The notes beneath the pieces are model-generated. The model was not told the DNA's origin and did no database searches. It worked only from the letters and a program-made list of their open reading frames with translations. Positions 24,200 to 37,800 of a stretch of 64,000 nucleotides of DNA are shown here, one piece after another. Position 1 is the stretch's first letter; the number at the start of each line of letters is the position of its first letter. Origin of the DNA: Balamuthia mandrillaris (Eukaryota > Discosea > Longamoebia > Balamuthiidae); assembly GCA_031835245.1 (NCBI GenBank), contig JAVKOQ010000105.1, positions 109,877-173,876 on the forward strand, given 5' to 3'. The translations under genes and the position numbers were made by a program.

Positions 24200-27100
24200 T
24201 TACAAGTGAATGTTGAGGTCCTCTAATTCTTTCTTCAAGCCAGCCGCCACTTGCTCCCTCTCCTCCCTCTCCAATCCGTTCAGGTACTCCCTCACCTTCC
24301 TCTCCCTCCTTCTCCTCTGCCCTTCCTCAAACTGCTCAAAACTGCCAAACACGTTCCCACCGGCAAGGTTGTGCGCGCACCCCCTCACGTGGCGATGGGC
24401 ATTCTTGCCGCAGTCCTGAAGACACCAAGCACAAAAGGCAGCATTGCATCGACTGCATGTCAGGGCGAAGCATCCATCAAAGTCCACAAAGGCTTGATGA
24501 CAACGAGGACATTGCAAGGTCAGGATGTCCTCCACCATGCAGCGACGATGCCTCTGGGCCGTGCTCTGCTTCTCCCACAGTTCTCGTTCCTGCGCCAAGC
24601 GTTGTTGGAAGGCTTGTTCGCTCATGAACTCTGTGGCTCTGCTTCGCACCTCCAACAAGGCCTTCCTTCCCTCATCCTCCACATGAGCCATGAGTTGTTC
24701 CATGGGAAAGGGCTGGGCCGCACAGCCACTCACCAAACATGGAAGCTCTCTCTTCATCTTCGCCAACACCGCTGCTGGCATGTCCAACAAAGACACAGCC
24801 CATCCGTTCAAACATCCTCCACACACGAAATGAGGTTCTTCGCCTTGGCCAGCTTGCAACAATGGAGAGGAAGAAGGAGGGGGAAGGCATTGGAGGCCTT
24901 CATCCAGCCATTTCTCATCCATGCACACCACGCAGGAGCGGCGATCCCTCTCCGCCACCCTGTGCTCCACCAGATGAGTCCAGAGGTAGGGGTGAGAGAG
25001 GCATTGGCTGGCCGTGGGTCTCTTCTTTGCATCCAACTGCAAGACCTGGTGCAGCAAGTCTCGAAGATGAGGGTTGGGATGGGGAGGGATGGTGACCTCT
25101 TGGCCTTTCACCATTTCCATCAACGTTGGACGAGCTGGTCTCATCTCCCTTCCTCCTTCTCCCCTTGCCTCTTGTGCTTGTGCTTGCGCTTGGAGAGAAG
25201 GAACAGCAAAGTGGAGATCGAAGAGGAGCAGACCGCAGGAAAAGACATCCGCTGCTGGGCCGACCTCTCCACAGCACACCTCCGGAGCCATGTACGCCCA
25301 GGTGCCTCCTCCTTCACTCCCACTTCTTCCTCCTCCTCCTCCTCCACTCCCATCAGCAACCATGGTCATGGTCCCTGTGGCAGCGTGGCTGCTGATGTCA
25401 AAGTCCCCCAAGATGGCTCGTTGACGCCCATGCTGTCCTCCGTTCCCTTCGTTCTCCTCTTCGTCATTCCCCATCTCTTTTCCTTCTTCCTCCACGAAGA
25501 TGTTCTGAGGTTTGACATCCCGATGAACGATGCCTTGACTGTGGATGTGTTGCAAGGCCAACAACACTCCTCTTCCCACCCTCTGCTTCTCCGCGTCGTT
25601 TCGATCTTCTCTTCCGTTCGTCAACCATTCGCACAGGTTGCCCCCGCTGTAAAACGGCATATGGATGTATCCTTTGATTCTCCCATCCTCTTTCTGCACA
25701 AAGGCTGCTTCCACTTTGGCGATGTGTTCGTGCTGCAGTGATCTCAGCCTCTTCAGTTCGCGCATGAAGTGTTGGTGGTCTGTGGAGCTCAGATCAAACT
25801 CCTTCAATACGCAGGCTTGTCCTTGGTATTGGGCCTTCATGACACAGTGGTGACCAGTGGAGGAGAGCACTTGGATGTGGTCGTAGTGGTCCAGGCGGCG
25901 GTAGGGGCAGTCCACCGCCATCAAGTCCACTGCCTCCAAACCCAGTTCCTTCAAGAGGAAACGAGACTCTGGACAGTAGCTGTTGCTCAATTCCACCAAC
26001 TGCAATGCTTCTCTCTGTTCATTGGTGGAATGTAAGAAGAAAAGCACAACACAAGCAACCAGAAGAAGAGAAAAGAACTAGAAAAAGAAAAGTGATAGTA
26101 ACTCGAACCTCCAACAATAATGCTTGTTGCCTTAATTGCGTTTTGGCCTTTGCTAACATGACTTGGGCGGCTTCTCTTTCTTCGTCGTCATCTGCACCCT
26201 CCATCTCTGCTTTAGCCACTCTGACTTTCACCAAAGACTTCTTGTTCGCCCTCTGTAAGTCTTTCAAAAGCTGGTAGTTAGGAGGATTGGCCATGACTCT
26301 CTTCACTTCCATTTTCTCCTTCATCAATGTCATCAACATCACGTCTTTGTCTCGTTCCTCTTTACACATCTTTTGCAAATAGTTAATCACGCCCCGGATG
26401 CCTTGGGACAACGCGCGTAAGGGAGGACCATCGCCGACGCCACCCTTGAGGAAGTCTTGTTCCTTGTGGATGGCGTTTATGAGGGAGGCCATGTGGTTAT
26501 CCTTCAACAACAGTTCTTCTTCTGTGGCGCTCTCGTTTGTGTCTACGAGTTTCAAAGACGGTTAGTGAATGGGTACATTAACGGAAGTGCAAGAGAAGAG
26601 CAAACCAGAAAAGGCAAACGCCACTCGATGGAAGGCATTACTCACTTTTTGAGCGTGGCTCTCTGTTTCTGCCTCCATTACCTGTTGTTGTTCTGCGTGT
26701 ATTTCTTGCCATTCTTGGAACTTTTTTAACGCCTCTGTTCCGCTTTGTAACTCATCCGCTGCTTCCTCTGTCTCTGTCTCCTTTTCCTTTTCCTTTTCTT
26801 TGAGATCTGCTTCCTTTCGCATGGTCCTGTCTTTGCCTACTTTTAGCAACACCTCCATCAACTGTTGACTCCAGTGCATACAGCGCTGCTGCACTGCAGC
26901 AGCCTCCTGTTCCCGCCACTCAGCAGCCACTCGTCGTACAGCTTCCACTAGTTTCCTTCTCGCCTGGTCTCTCCTCGTCAAGACCTCTTCATCCGGCCAC
27001 GCTGTGCCTTCTCGGATGGTATTCTGCACCGCTTCTAACTCTTCTTTGGCAGCAAGCGCGGCTGCCATAGCTTTTCCTGGTGTTCTATCCAACTCACTGA

Positions 27101-27302
27101 TATACCCCAACGCTTGTTGCAAGAGCTGTTGGGCATGGGTGTGGTCCAAGAATGAGGAGCGACGGGAGAGACGCACGGCTCGAAGGGCAGCCAAGGTGCT
27201 GCCCACCCTCTCTCCTTGCCATTGTTGTTGCTGTTCGTTCTGTAGTTTCTCTTGCTCTTCGCGTTGATGTTGTTCTATTATTCGTTCTTGTTCTTCTCTT
27301 TC

Positions 27303-27334
<32 letters not shown>

Positions 27335-30300
27335 CTTCTTCTTCTTCTTCTTCTTCTTCTTCTTCTTCTTCTTCTTCTTCTTCTTCTTCTTCTTCTTCTT
27401 CTTCTTTTCTTCTTCTTGTTCTTCTTCTTCTTCTTCTTCTTCTTCTTCTTCTTCTTCTTCTTCTTCTTCTTGTTTTCGCCATCGCTCTTCTTTCTCTGCT
27501 CTTTGCCTGCGTTCCGGCGCGGTTCTCACCAGCTCCTTTATCTCCTCCAGCAAGAGTTTTGGGATGCTGTTGAAGACTTGACCCTTGATGTTAGCCCACA
27601 GCAAAAGTGGTCCCACATGAACAAGTACATACAGCCAATGTTCAACCGTGTAAGGGTGGTGTTGTGCTCTACTGGCGAAATATTTGGGCGTATATCCAAC
27701 AGATAAACGTGGGTATATCCGGCCGGATTTCCGGAGAATATACGCTGGATAAACGGTTGGCAAATATACGGCGAATATCCGCCAAATATACGCAGGGCCG
27801 TTTATACGGCAAATATCTGACAAATATACGGAGGGCAAATATACGTCGTTTATACGACTTTTTTCTTTGAAAAGTGTTTCTATGAACCAAGTATATGATG
27901 CAAATGCTTCTATTGGAAGATCACATGGTATCTGATCAATAGATTACGATAAAAATCAAAATTATTATTATATATTTATTAAAAGCTCTCTCTTTCTTCC
28001 ATCACTTCTTCACTATTCTTTTCTCCTTGTTGTTTATCATTTGTTGTTGCTGTAACTAGTTGATATGTTGGTAATTGTGATGGGTCGCCATCCATTCTGA
28101 CAGATGGATAGTTCTATTACTAAGAGAGAGAGAGAGAGAGAAAAAAAGAAGCAATGTTACGCAGTGCGGTGTCTAACAATGAAAGAGGTAAACCAACCTG
28201 AAAACCCGTGTTACCTAAGAGCTGTTTGCACGTGGATAAAAAGGCACCAGCTCCTTTGGGAAGCTTGATAGTAGGATTTGTTGCAAATAAGGCATGAATT
28301 AAAAGAGATCTGGTGGAAGGTATCTCGTCAACTTCGGTTGGGTAAAGCGTATAAAGCAAAGTGCTGTAAAAAGCTTGGTTTAAGTGCGGCTCACACTCGC
28401 TGATAAGTGAGTCACGAGAAATGCCAGCTTGCAGTGGGTGTCTGACTTGCCTCATTTCTGCTGATTCTATATCCCATATAGGAATGAAAGCAAGTAATGC
28501 ATGTTGGTACAGACGGTCCTCATTTTCCACCACTTTTACAGCTTGCTGAACAGCTGTGATCGAGGGGCTTTGCTCAGAAAGCTAGCAAAAGAAAAATAAA
28601 GAAATAAATAATATGCTTACAAATAGAGAACGAACGAAATGAAAACGAAAGAGGGAGGAAGGACCGTTAACGAATTCCCTATCATTGATAAAAACACTTC
28701 ACTATCTGAATCAGCTTCCAATAGCCATAAATGATAAAGAACAGCAATAAACAGCAACTTGAAGTGTTCCATGAGTTTTTCGACCGTGCATTTAATGTTT
28801 AGCTCAAGCTGTGCTTCAACTATCAACTTTTAGAGTGTTTATGGTGGGAAACAAATGAGAAAGCCACAAATATTTGAATGACAACAAGAACAAGAACAAG
28901 AACAAGCACGAGAACGAGAACAAGAATGAGAATGAGAACAACAACAAGAACGCGAATGAGAATGAGAACAAGAACGCGAACGAGAACGAGAACAAGAACA
29001 AGAAATACAAAAGAGAATGAAAACGAGAACAAGAATGACAAAAGAGAAGTCAAAAGTAGAAACAGAAGAAAAGAAATGAAAGTGAACCAATGCAGGTGCC
29101 AGGCTTGTGTTCAAAGGGTAACAGTAATCTTTTATCCATTGCAAAAGGTATTCCTTGTTGTTGACTGTATCAACGGAAGCCCATAGGAGAGCCCTATCTT
29201 TCCTTGTTTGAGCAATTGAGAGTGTAAACTCTGACCATCTCACGTTTCGAGCTTTCCACTTTTGCAAAGACTCATATGCCTTGGCAAGTACCGTTGTATT
29301 CATTGGAGGGGGATTTGTAAAATATTGTATTGCTTCATCTGTAATTGTGCTTCGAAACGCCTTTGAACAGTCTTCAACAAGAGACGTTCTACGCCTCTTG
29401 TTTTTGGGCTGTACCTGAGTGGCACCTTATTATTTAGAAAATAATAGTTAACAAGAGAACAGAAGCAAGCAATACACAACTCACCTTTTTCCTTTGGATT
29501 CTGTTTCCTCTTTGCAAACTTATTATAAGGTTCAAGGGTGATCCAGCTTTTTCGACTGGCTTTGACAGATCGTTTTGGGTTTCTTCGCAAACTCATTTTG
29601 TGAGCTGTTCTTCGACCGCCATCACCTTCCTCTTGGTCAGCTATTTCCTCCGCGTCAGTTGCATAACTAGGCAAGGCGCTCATCATGTCTTCTATGTCTC
29701 TTGTTGCTTTCTCTTTTTCTTTATCCTCAGTACTATATTCATCTTTGTCCTCCTGAGTCGGTGCAGGCCTCTTTCTGTTTGTAGTGTTAGAGGTTTGAAC
29801 TTTAAAAGTTGTCAACGAAGAATGGGAGTAATCTCCCTCGACACCAGAAAGTGAAGATGGTTGCTCATCGTCGCTGTGCTGCAAAGTACTTTCACCTTCA
29901 CCAAGCTGGTTGTTACCACAATGTGAGGTACATGAAACAAACAACTTAGTGAAACACTATGAATCACATAAAAACAAGTAAAATGAAAAACAACAACTTA
30001 CTATTGAAGAGGATGGTCCAGCTGTTTCTTGGCCAGATTCGGTATCTGAATCACTTTTCACGTCAAAAGGTTGACCTTCATACAAAGCATGATTTAGTAA
30101 AACTGTATTCAAAACATAAACAAGAGTAACGAACCTGAAAGCAAGAACCTGGTCTTCATTCCAGTAAACATGACATACCATACATTCCCTTTTGTTTGTT
30201 TGTTTTAACAATTGAATGAGAATGTGAATGATGAACGATGAACCAGAATGAGAACGCGAACTAGAACGATGAACAAGAACGCGAACACAAATGATGAACA

Positions 30301-33300
30301 AAAACGCGAATGCAAACAAGAACGCAAGAATAATGAACAAGAACGTGAACGCAAACAGGAACGATGAACAAGAACACAAACAAGAACGCAAGAATTGTGA
30401 ACAAGAACGCGAACGCAAACAGGAACGCAAACCAGAACAATGAACAAGATTGTTAACGCAAACAAAAACGCCATAACGATGAACAAGAACGCGAACGCGA
30501 ACAAGAACGCAAGAATGATGAACAAGAACGCAAACGCGAACAAGAACGCAAGAATGATGAACAAGAACGCAAACGCAAACAGGAACGCAAACCAGAACGA
30601 TGAACAAGATCGTTAACGCGAACAAAAACGCCATAACAAAGAACAAGAACGCGAACGTGAACAAGAACGCAAGAATGATGAACAAGAACACAAACAAGAA
30701 CGCAAGAATGATGAACAAGAACGCAAACGCAAACAGGAATGCAAACCAGAACGATGAACAAGATCGTTAACGCGAACAAAAACGCCATAACAATGAACAA
30801 GAATGCGAACGAGAACAAGAACGCAAGAATGATGAACAAGAATGCAAACAACAACGCGAACAAGAACGCAAGAATAATGAACAACAACGCGAACAAGAAC
30901 GCAAGAACGATGAACAAGAACGCGAACGTGAACAAGAACGCAAACGCGAACAAGAACAAGAACAAGAACAAGAACAAGAACAAAGTCGCCAAAAACCAAA
31001 ACAAAACAGAACCCGTTTTTGCAGTCATTTTTGTCTGTGTGGTAGATGATTTCGTTGCCACCGAAGTTGATAGCAACACAAGCCCAAGGGTAGAAGTCCA
31101 ACTTGTTGGCAGCTTTTCCAGTCGCACGTTTGAGAGCTTCAGCGTAATGGTTGAAAATGAGAGGAAAGGTTTTCTGGAAGATTGCCGCACACTTCTCAAC
31201 AATTGCTTTGTTGTCTTTGATCCAGCTCCGTGTTGGTAGGGAGTCGGTTCCTCTGCAAAGAGACGTTGCTTGTTGGCTTCGTCGCCAGTGGCCCACAACG
31301 GCTTGGCCATCACGGCCTCTATTGATTTTGAGACGCTTCCATGCAGTCGCGAAGTTCTGTGATGATAGAAGTAACTGTTCGTTTTCTTCTAAAGACAGAA
31401 AACGTGGCCACAATCTAGCCACTGTGTCACCATAAATACTTCGCCACTCCAAATACCCACCTTCACAAAAGATGATACGCTTTGATGTTATGGCAAGCCT
31501 TCTACGATAAGCATCAGCATTAAATCTAGCATAATCACCATAATAGATCTATTAACAAAAAGAGTTAAAACGCAGAGTGAAAACAGTAACAGCACGAGGA
31601 CAAGGACGAGCACCAGCACCAGCACCAGCACCAGCACCAGCACGAGCACCAGGACGAGCACCAGCACCAGCACCAGCACCAGCACCAGCACCAGCACCAG
31701 CACCAGCACCAGCACCAGCACCAGCACCAGCACCAGCACCAGCACCAAAACGAGCACAAGAACAAGAACGTGAACAAGAACACAAACAACAACGCGAACA
31801 AATAGGATAATAACGCTTCACCTGCTGATGGTTAAGAGGCAAGGCATGCTCTACAAAAAGTATTGAAGCATGTGTAAGTCTTGTTGAAGTAACATCTGTA
31901 GAACCACTAAAACACAACGATGGATCAAACTAAGGAATTTAAACAGATTATCATTAGAAGATAGGATTAGACATCTCCAAAGAAAAAGTGAAATGCAAAA
32001 GAAAACGTTTAAATGTACCGCATTATCAACAGCTGTCGTTTGTTCAGCCAACCGGACATTTGTAACTCTTGGTGATGGTTCAGAGTTTTGATATTTTTTT
32101 TATGACGATAAGCTAATCTTCTTCGGCGCTTGTGATTAAGTTCTTTCTTCTCCATACTCGGTTCCTGTTATGCGTGTTGTCAATCAATGAAATAAACAAT
32201 TATCTTGAATGAGACTATTAAACCTTTTCAGCTCGCATTGTTGGTTTAGTGTTTTGGGGTGACGGATTGTTATCCACCATAGCACTATTTTTTGGCTTTT
32301 TGGCATGGTTACTATTGTCTCCTTTGTTTCCTACAGGCCTTTTCTTTGTGTTCCTACTTTCTGCATGAGCATCAGAAAAATATAAAACCTGTTAATAACT
32401 GAATGGTGAAATGGAGAGAAAGACGTGTTTCCGTGGAGAGAGCACATAAGCAGCAAAGAGACTATTTATCCCCTGCACAACAACGCTAAAGCGATTGTTG
32501 CGCAAAAGGCCACCATCTCTCTGCATATGTTAGCTGAGCTGATACAACAAAGAGACTATTTATCCCCTGCACAACAACGCTGAAGCGATTGTTGCGCAAA
32601 AGGCCACCGTCTCTCTGCATATGTCAGCTGATACAACAAAGAGACTATTTATCCCCTGCACAACAACGCTGAAGCGATTGTTGCGCAAAAGGCCACCGTC
32701 TCTCTGCATATGTCAGCTGATACAACGAAGAGACCATTTATCCCCTGCACAACAACGCTGAAGCGATTGTTGCGCAAAAGGCCACCGTCTCTCTGTACCA
32801 ACAACAAAGCATTTGTTGTGTGTGATCTCGGTGAAGCGATAGCAATGACGTACCAGGTTGCAGCGAGACTTGAATTCCTTTGAGCAATGGCACCGTTGCA
32901 GGACCTTGTCCTGCTGGATGTTGCTGCAAGGATGGCCCCAGATCCTTGCAAGAATGGGTAGAGAATGGAAAAGAAAGGTGGGGGGAGGACCGTCGAGGAG
33001 AAGAACCCCGGGAAGAGCACTGCCGAGGAAGAGAACGCCTGGAGGACCATTGAGAAGGTGAACGCTGGGAAGAGCGCTGTCGAGGGTGAGAACGCTGGGG
33101 AGAGCGCTGTCGAGGGTGAGAACGCTGGGGAGAGCGCTGTTCAGAAGGAGAACGCTGGGAAGAGCGCTGTTCAGAAGGAGAAGACAGGGGAAAGCGCTGT
33201 CGAGATGGAGAACCGGGAGGGGAGCACTGCCCAGTTGAAGGTGAAAAACACAGGGGGGAAGTTGGCCAAGTTGAAGGAGGAGTAAAAGGAGAGTACTCCC

Positions 33301-34773
33301 TTGTCGAAGAACAAACGGAGGAGGTAGGTCCTGTAGTAGAAGGGGAAAACCCCTGCCAAGAAGGGGTAGAAGAACTCAAAGGAGAACGAAGCAAGGAGCG
33401 CTGAGGACCAACAAAAAAAAAGTAAGCAGATTAGCAAAAACAAAATTCTAAGCAATCTTTTTAACGAAAAGAAGGTTACCATGGGTGGACGATCAGAGAG
33501 CAGCCAACAGACCTGTTGTGCGGTGCGTGATCAGAAGTATTTTCTTTTTCTTTCCCCCCCAAAAGAAAATAATTTATGGCTGCAGTATTGCTGCTCGATT
33601 TGAGGTCGCTTATTCCTTCTGATTCTTCACTTCGTCTGCAGAATTTGTTCTCTAGAAAACACCAATGCGGGGGAAAAAAGAGAAAGCAGAGCAGGACCAT
33701 GGAGGACGACTGGTTGGCTTTTCCTTCTCACACAGAAGAATGCAACAGCACTTCCATCAGCTGGGGTTCATTATTTGAAGATATTCAGATCAACAAAGAG
33801 TGTAGAGCCATCAAAAACAATGAGAGAAACGACATCGAAACTGTAGAGAGCGAAGATGACAGCTACGAACTCAGCAGTAATAACACAGACAACGAAAATA
33901 GCGCAGATGCAGATAGCAACAACGACAGTGGTGATAGCGATGAGAGCGAAGACTGCAATGACATCGAAGCCAGCGAAGAGATCGAAGAGAGTGAAGAGAG
34001 CGAAGCCAGCGAAGAGAGCGAAGAGAGCGAAGAGAGCGAAGCCAGCGAAGAGAGCAAAGAGAGCGAAGCCAGCGAAGAGAGCAAAGAGAGCGAAGCCAGC
34101 GAAGAGAGCGAAGACAGCGAAGAGAGCGAAGCCAGTGAAGACAGCAAATCCAGCGAAGACAGTGAAGACAGCGAAGCCAGCAAAGACAGCAAAGACAGCG
34201 AAGAGAGCGAAGGCATCGAAGCCAGCGAAGACAGCGAAGAGAGCGAAGAGAGGGAAGAGAGCGAAGACAGCGAGGAGAGCGAGGAGCGCGAAGGCATTGA
34301 TGACAGCAACAACTGTGACAACAACGATGGCAACTATGATAGCAACGGCAATGATGACAGCAATGGCAACAATGATAGAGAAGATGACAGAGAGGATTGT
34401 GATATTAATGGTGACGATGACAGCGAATACTGTGATGACAGAGAAAGCTGTAATGACTGTGATGACGGAGAAGAGAGCATTGACTGCGATGACATAGAAG
34501 GCAGCGATGCCAGCAAAGACTTTGATGACAGCGATGGCAATGATGACTGGGACTATGACGAAGGCTGGGATGACAACAGAGGCATTAACTACCTTGATTA
34601 CGTTGCAGAGAGTGAAGATGACAGAGAAATACCAGGACTTGTACCGCAACACAAGCATCATACGTCTACACAAAGCAAAACAACACTAAAACGACTTGCA
34701 CAACAGCAACTGAGAGCATATAGAAGAAAAAAAATGCTTCATTCAAATGAAGAAGAAGAAGAAGAAGAAGAAG

Positions 34774-34805
<32 letters not shown>

Positions 34806-37800
34806 GCGGCAGAAGAAGAAAACTTTGAAGACGAAGAAAACGAGAAGGAAGGAGACAGCGAAGAACAAGAAGAAGATGCAGAACAAAACGAACACAAAAC
34901 TACAGGTTAGTGTCATACTTTTCTATTGCAGTTTTTATTGAAGTCTTATGATTAACTGTCATGCGGTACTTAAATGTAGTCACCATAGAGCTCAAACAAA
35001 GATATGAAGGTTTTCTAACAGCAATCGTTGATGCTGGAGGCACACCCGCACGTGTTGTTATTCCAAGTTTTCCTGTAGCCAAGCTGTACCTTAACAAAGT
35101 GGACTTGTATTTAGCTCAGTGGTTAGAGCGCAAGAGTCGTAATCGTTGGAGCCGAGCTGTTTTATTAGACGCGCTTAGACTTGCCCAGACAGAGAGCCCA
35201 TTGCTGCAAACCGAAAAGTTGACAGAGTATCGTCTTAGAAAGCTGCAAAAGGTGGTGGATGCTCAACTAGGCGTATTAAAAGCTACGTCATCCACCTTCT
35301 ATTTCAACACGCCAACTAACAAATGCACAAGTACAACGGTAGCTTACATTCCTTGTGAATGGTTTCTTCGACAAGCCTTTGCACAGCCAACACTTGCCTT
35401 TGAGATGGAGAACTGGACCAACCAGCTTGAAGCTTCTGATATTTATCAGAAGAAGCGTTGGCAGCAACTGGTGACGGATGGGGAGCTTAACGAGCCTACA
35501 AATGTCATGCTCGGCCTGTATTTTGATGACTATGACCCTGCCAAGGTTGATTTTACTTTTATTTTATTTTATTTTTCCACATGCATTACTTTCTGTTTGC
35601 TTAATTGCTTTTTCTTATATCTTTGTTGCCTTTCTGTCTTTTTGTTTCTCTCTTTCTCTCTTTCTATCTCTTCTCCTTTTGTTTCTGTTCTTCACAGTTT
35701 TCCAACTATCCTCAATTAAAGCTAAGTGCTCTGAGATTAGTTCCATTAAATTATAGAAATAAGGTTGGATTTTCTTTGTCTTTGTCTTCATCTTTGTCTT
35801 ACTTAGATTTACTTTTTATTTTTCTTCTTTCTCATCCTTTTGTTGTGGGCGGCTTTATTTATATATTTAGGTTCGATCTGATGTGTATAATTGGTGGACA
35901 CCTGCTATATTTCCCACTTGTGTTCTCAAGCATTTTGATAGAGCAGCAATACTTGCTCCATTTTACCGAGAAATGCAGCACCTTGAAGAGGGAATTTTAA
36001 TTTACAACTCATATCGAAGAGCATACATTACAGTTACATGCAGAGTTATTACAGTTATCGCTGATTTACCAGCAAAAGCTTTTTTAACTCACTCTCAATC
36101 AAGCTTCTCTTCAATGAAAGCATGGTGCGTTCGTTGTTATAGTAAGAGAAACGATCCCTTTATGCATAACAAGTTAAAAACTGCTCAACATTATCGAACA
36201 CTTGGAGATTCTATCACCGCTCTAGAGCCTACAAGTTAGTATTGCAAAACTCTTATTGCAGAGACCAATATTACTGGCAAATCGCAGTTATTTAGTTTAA
36301 AAGGCTTGGTATTTTTTGTTATTCTCTCTTTTTTTTTTATTGTCTATCTTTCTTTTTTAAAAAAAATAACAATGTACCGTGTTTGTCTCTGCATGCTTTA
36401 CCAGGAACCTAAACACATAGTGAATGATCTAATGCATAATGAGCTTCAAAATGGGTGCTTAGTATGCAACATAATGGCTATGATCAAGGGTTTACGTGAG
36501 GGCAAGGCGTGGTCCAAAGAACATGATTGAAAGCTAAATGATCTCTTTGAAATGGTTCGCTTGCCTTGCAAAATGAATAAACCGCAGGTTTGTGTTCGAA
36601 CTTCTAGCTATCTTTATTTTTTGGTTTTATTGTATGCTGGGTTTGGAGTAATGCTTTCTTTTTGGGTTTAAAGGCCGACAATCTGTATCCTTCCAAAGCG
36701 ACACATAAACTTAGCATACTCACAGCTATGATTTTAGTGTTACCAGCTCTTCAACAAGGCGTTCCTTGCTCATGCAGTGTTTCTCACAAAGTGACCCCGC
36801 GACATTTAGTGTCGGCGTTTCACTTACTCACAAACAAACATACAGCTTTAGATCACTATCTCTGTTGTAGAGCTTATCTTCTTATTGCTTCTCAATTATT
36901 CTGCAGAGAGCCACCCACTAACACTGCGCAGTTGGAAAAGTCCATTCGCGCACACCAAGAGTACTTCCAGCATTTATATGGTTCCAAAATTAAGCCGAAA
37001 ATGCATTACTTGAGCCACTACCCAGAAGATATCCAGTTGTGGGGCTCTCTTCGGCATCTGTGGTGCTTTCCAGGTGAGCGGCTTAATGGACTAGAGGGAA
37101 AGGAGCAAACAAACTGGCATCAAGACGCTTCAAGCAGGCAGAATATGATTCAAAGGCAGCGCGCCTTTCGCCATCACAAGTTGGACTCAACAACTTACAA
37201 CTTCACTATTATGGAAATGCCGATTGGACAGGTTGCGATGACACCAGCTGCGGTTCAACTCTTTTTAGAATGGGTTTGCTTCTTTTGTTGTCTGGTTTTT
37301 TGTTTATATCAATCAATCTCGGCTAACTTGTTGTTATTCATTCATTCATCGTTTAAAGGCCAAAAGAATACAACCTCAGTCTGTTGGTGAAATTACGCAG
37401 TTCGTTATTACCTCCGACTTATCTTTGTTTCAACATCTTGTGCTACCTCATATGGAGCTGTATACTGGCGAAGTAGCTATTGTTAAAGGATCTCCCTTCT
37501 TGCTTGTTCCTCCTTTTGTTATGCCAAAAGTCATTGCTGTTAAAATACAGGACTTCTTTTCCTTTACTGCAACAGTTAATGGACAGCCAACTACTTACCA
37601 TGGAGCAAGAATCTCTGCTGCTTACAAGGCCGCTATTCAGAGATCTTATTTTTTTACACCTGTCGTTAACTTGCCTGCTGTGCATCTACTCTCTGATTCC
37701 TTTGCTCAAGAGTGCGTGTTCTCTTTGGAACAACTGCAACGGCCAGCAGTTGTTTCTCACTCAAATCTTTACGACCCTACTTCCTCTTTAGTTTTACTTG

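Noticed and set aside
24251-25741. 496-codon plus-strand frame opposite the kinase-RBR exon
   Set aside because: No motifs; it is the complement of a confidently assigned kinase and zinc-finger sequence.
30205-31757. Direct repeats in the AACAAGAACGC array considered as a CRISPR array
   Set aside because: Units are contiguous and degenerate, with no unique spacers, in a eukaryotic transposon intron.
35113-35134. A-box-like TTTAGCTCAGTGGTTAGAGCG, typical of a tRNA D-arm
   Set aside because: It lies in frame within a transposase exon and no B-box or acceptor pairing follows; taken as chance similarity.
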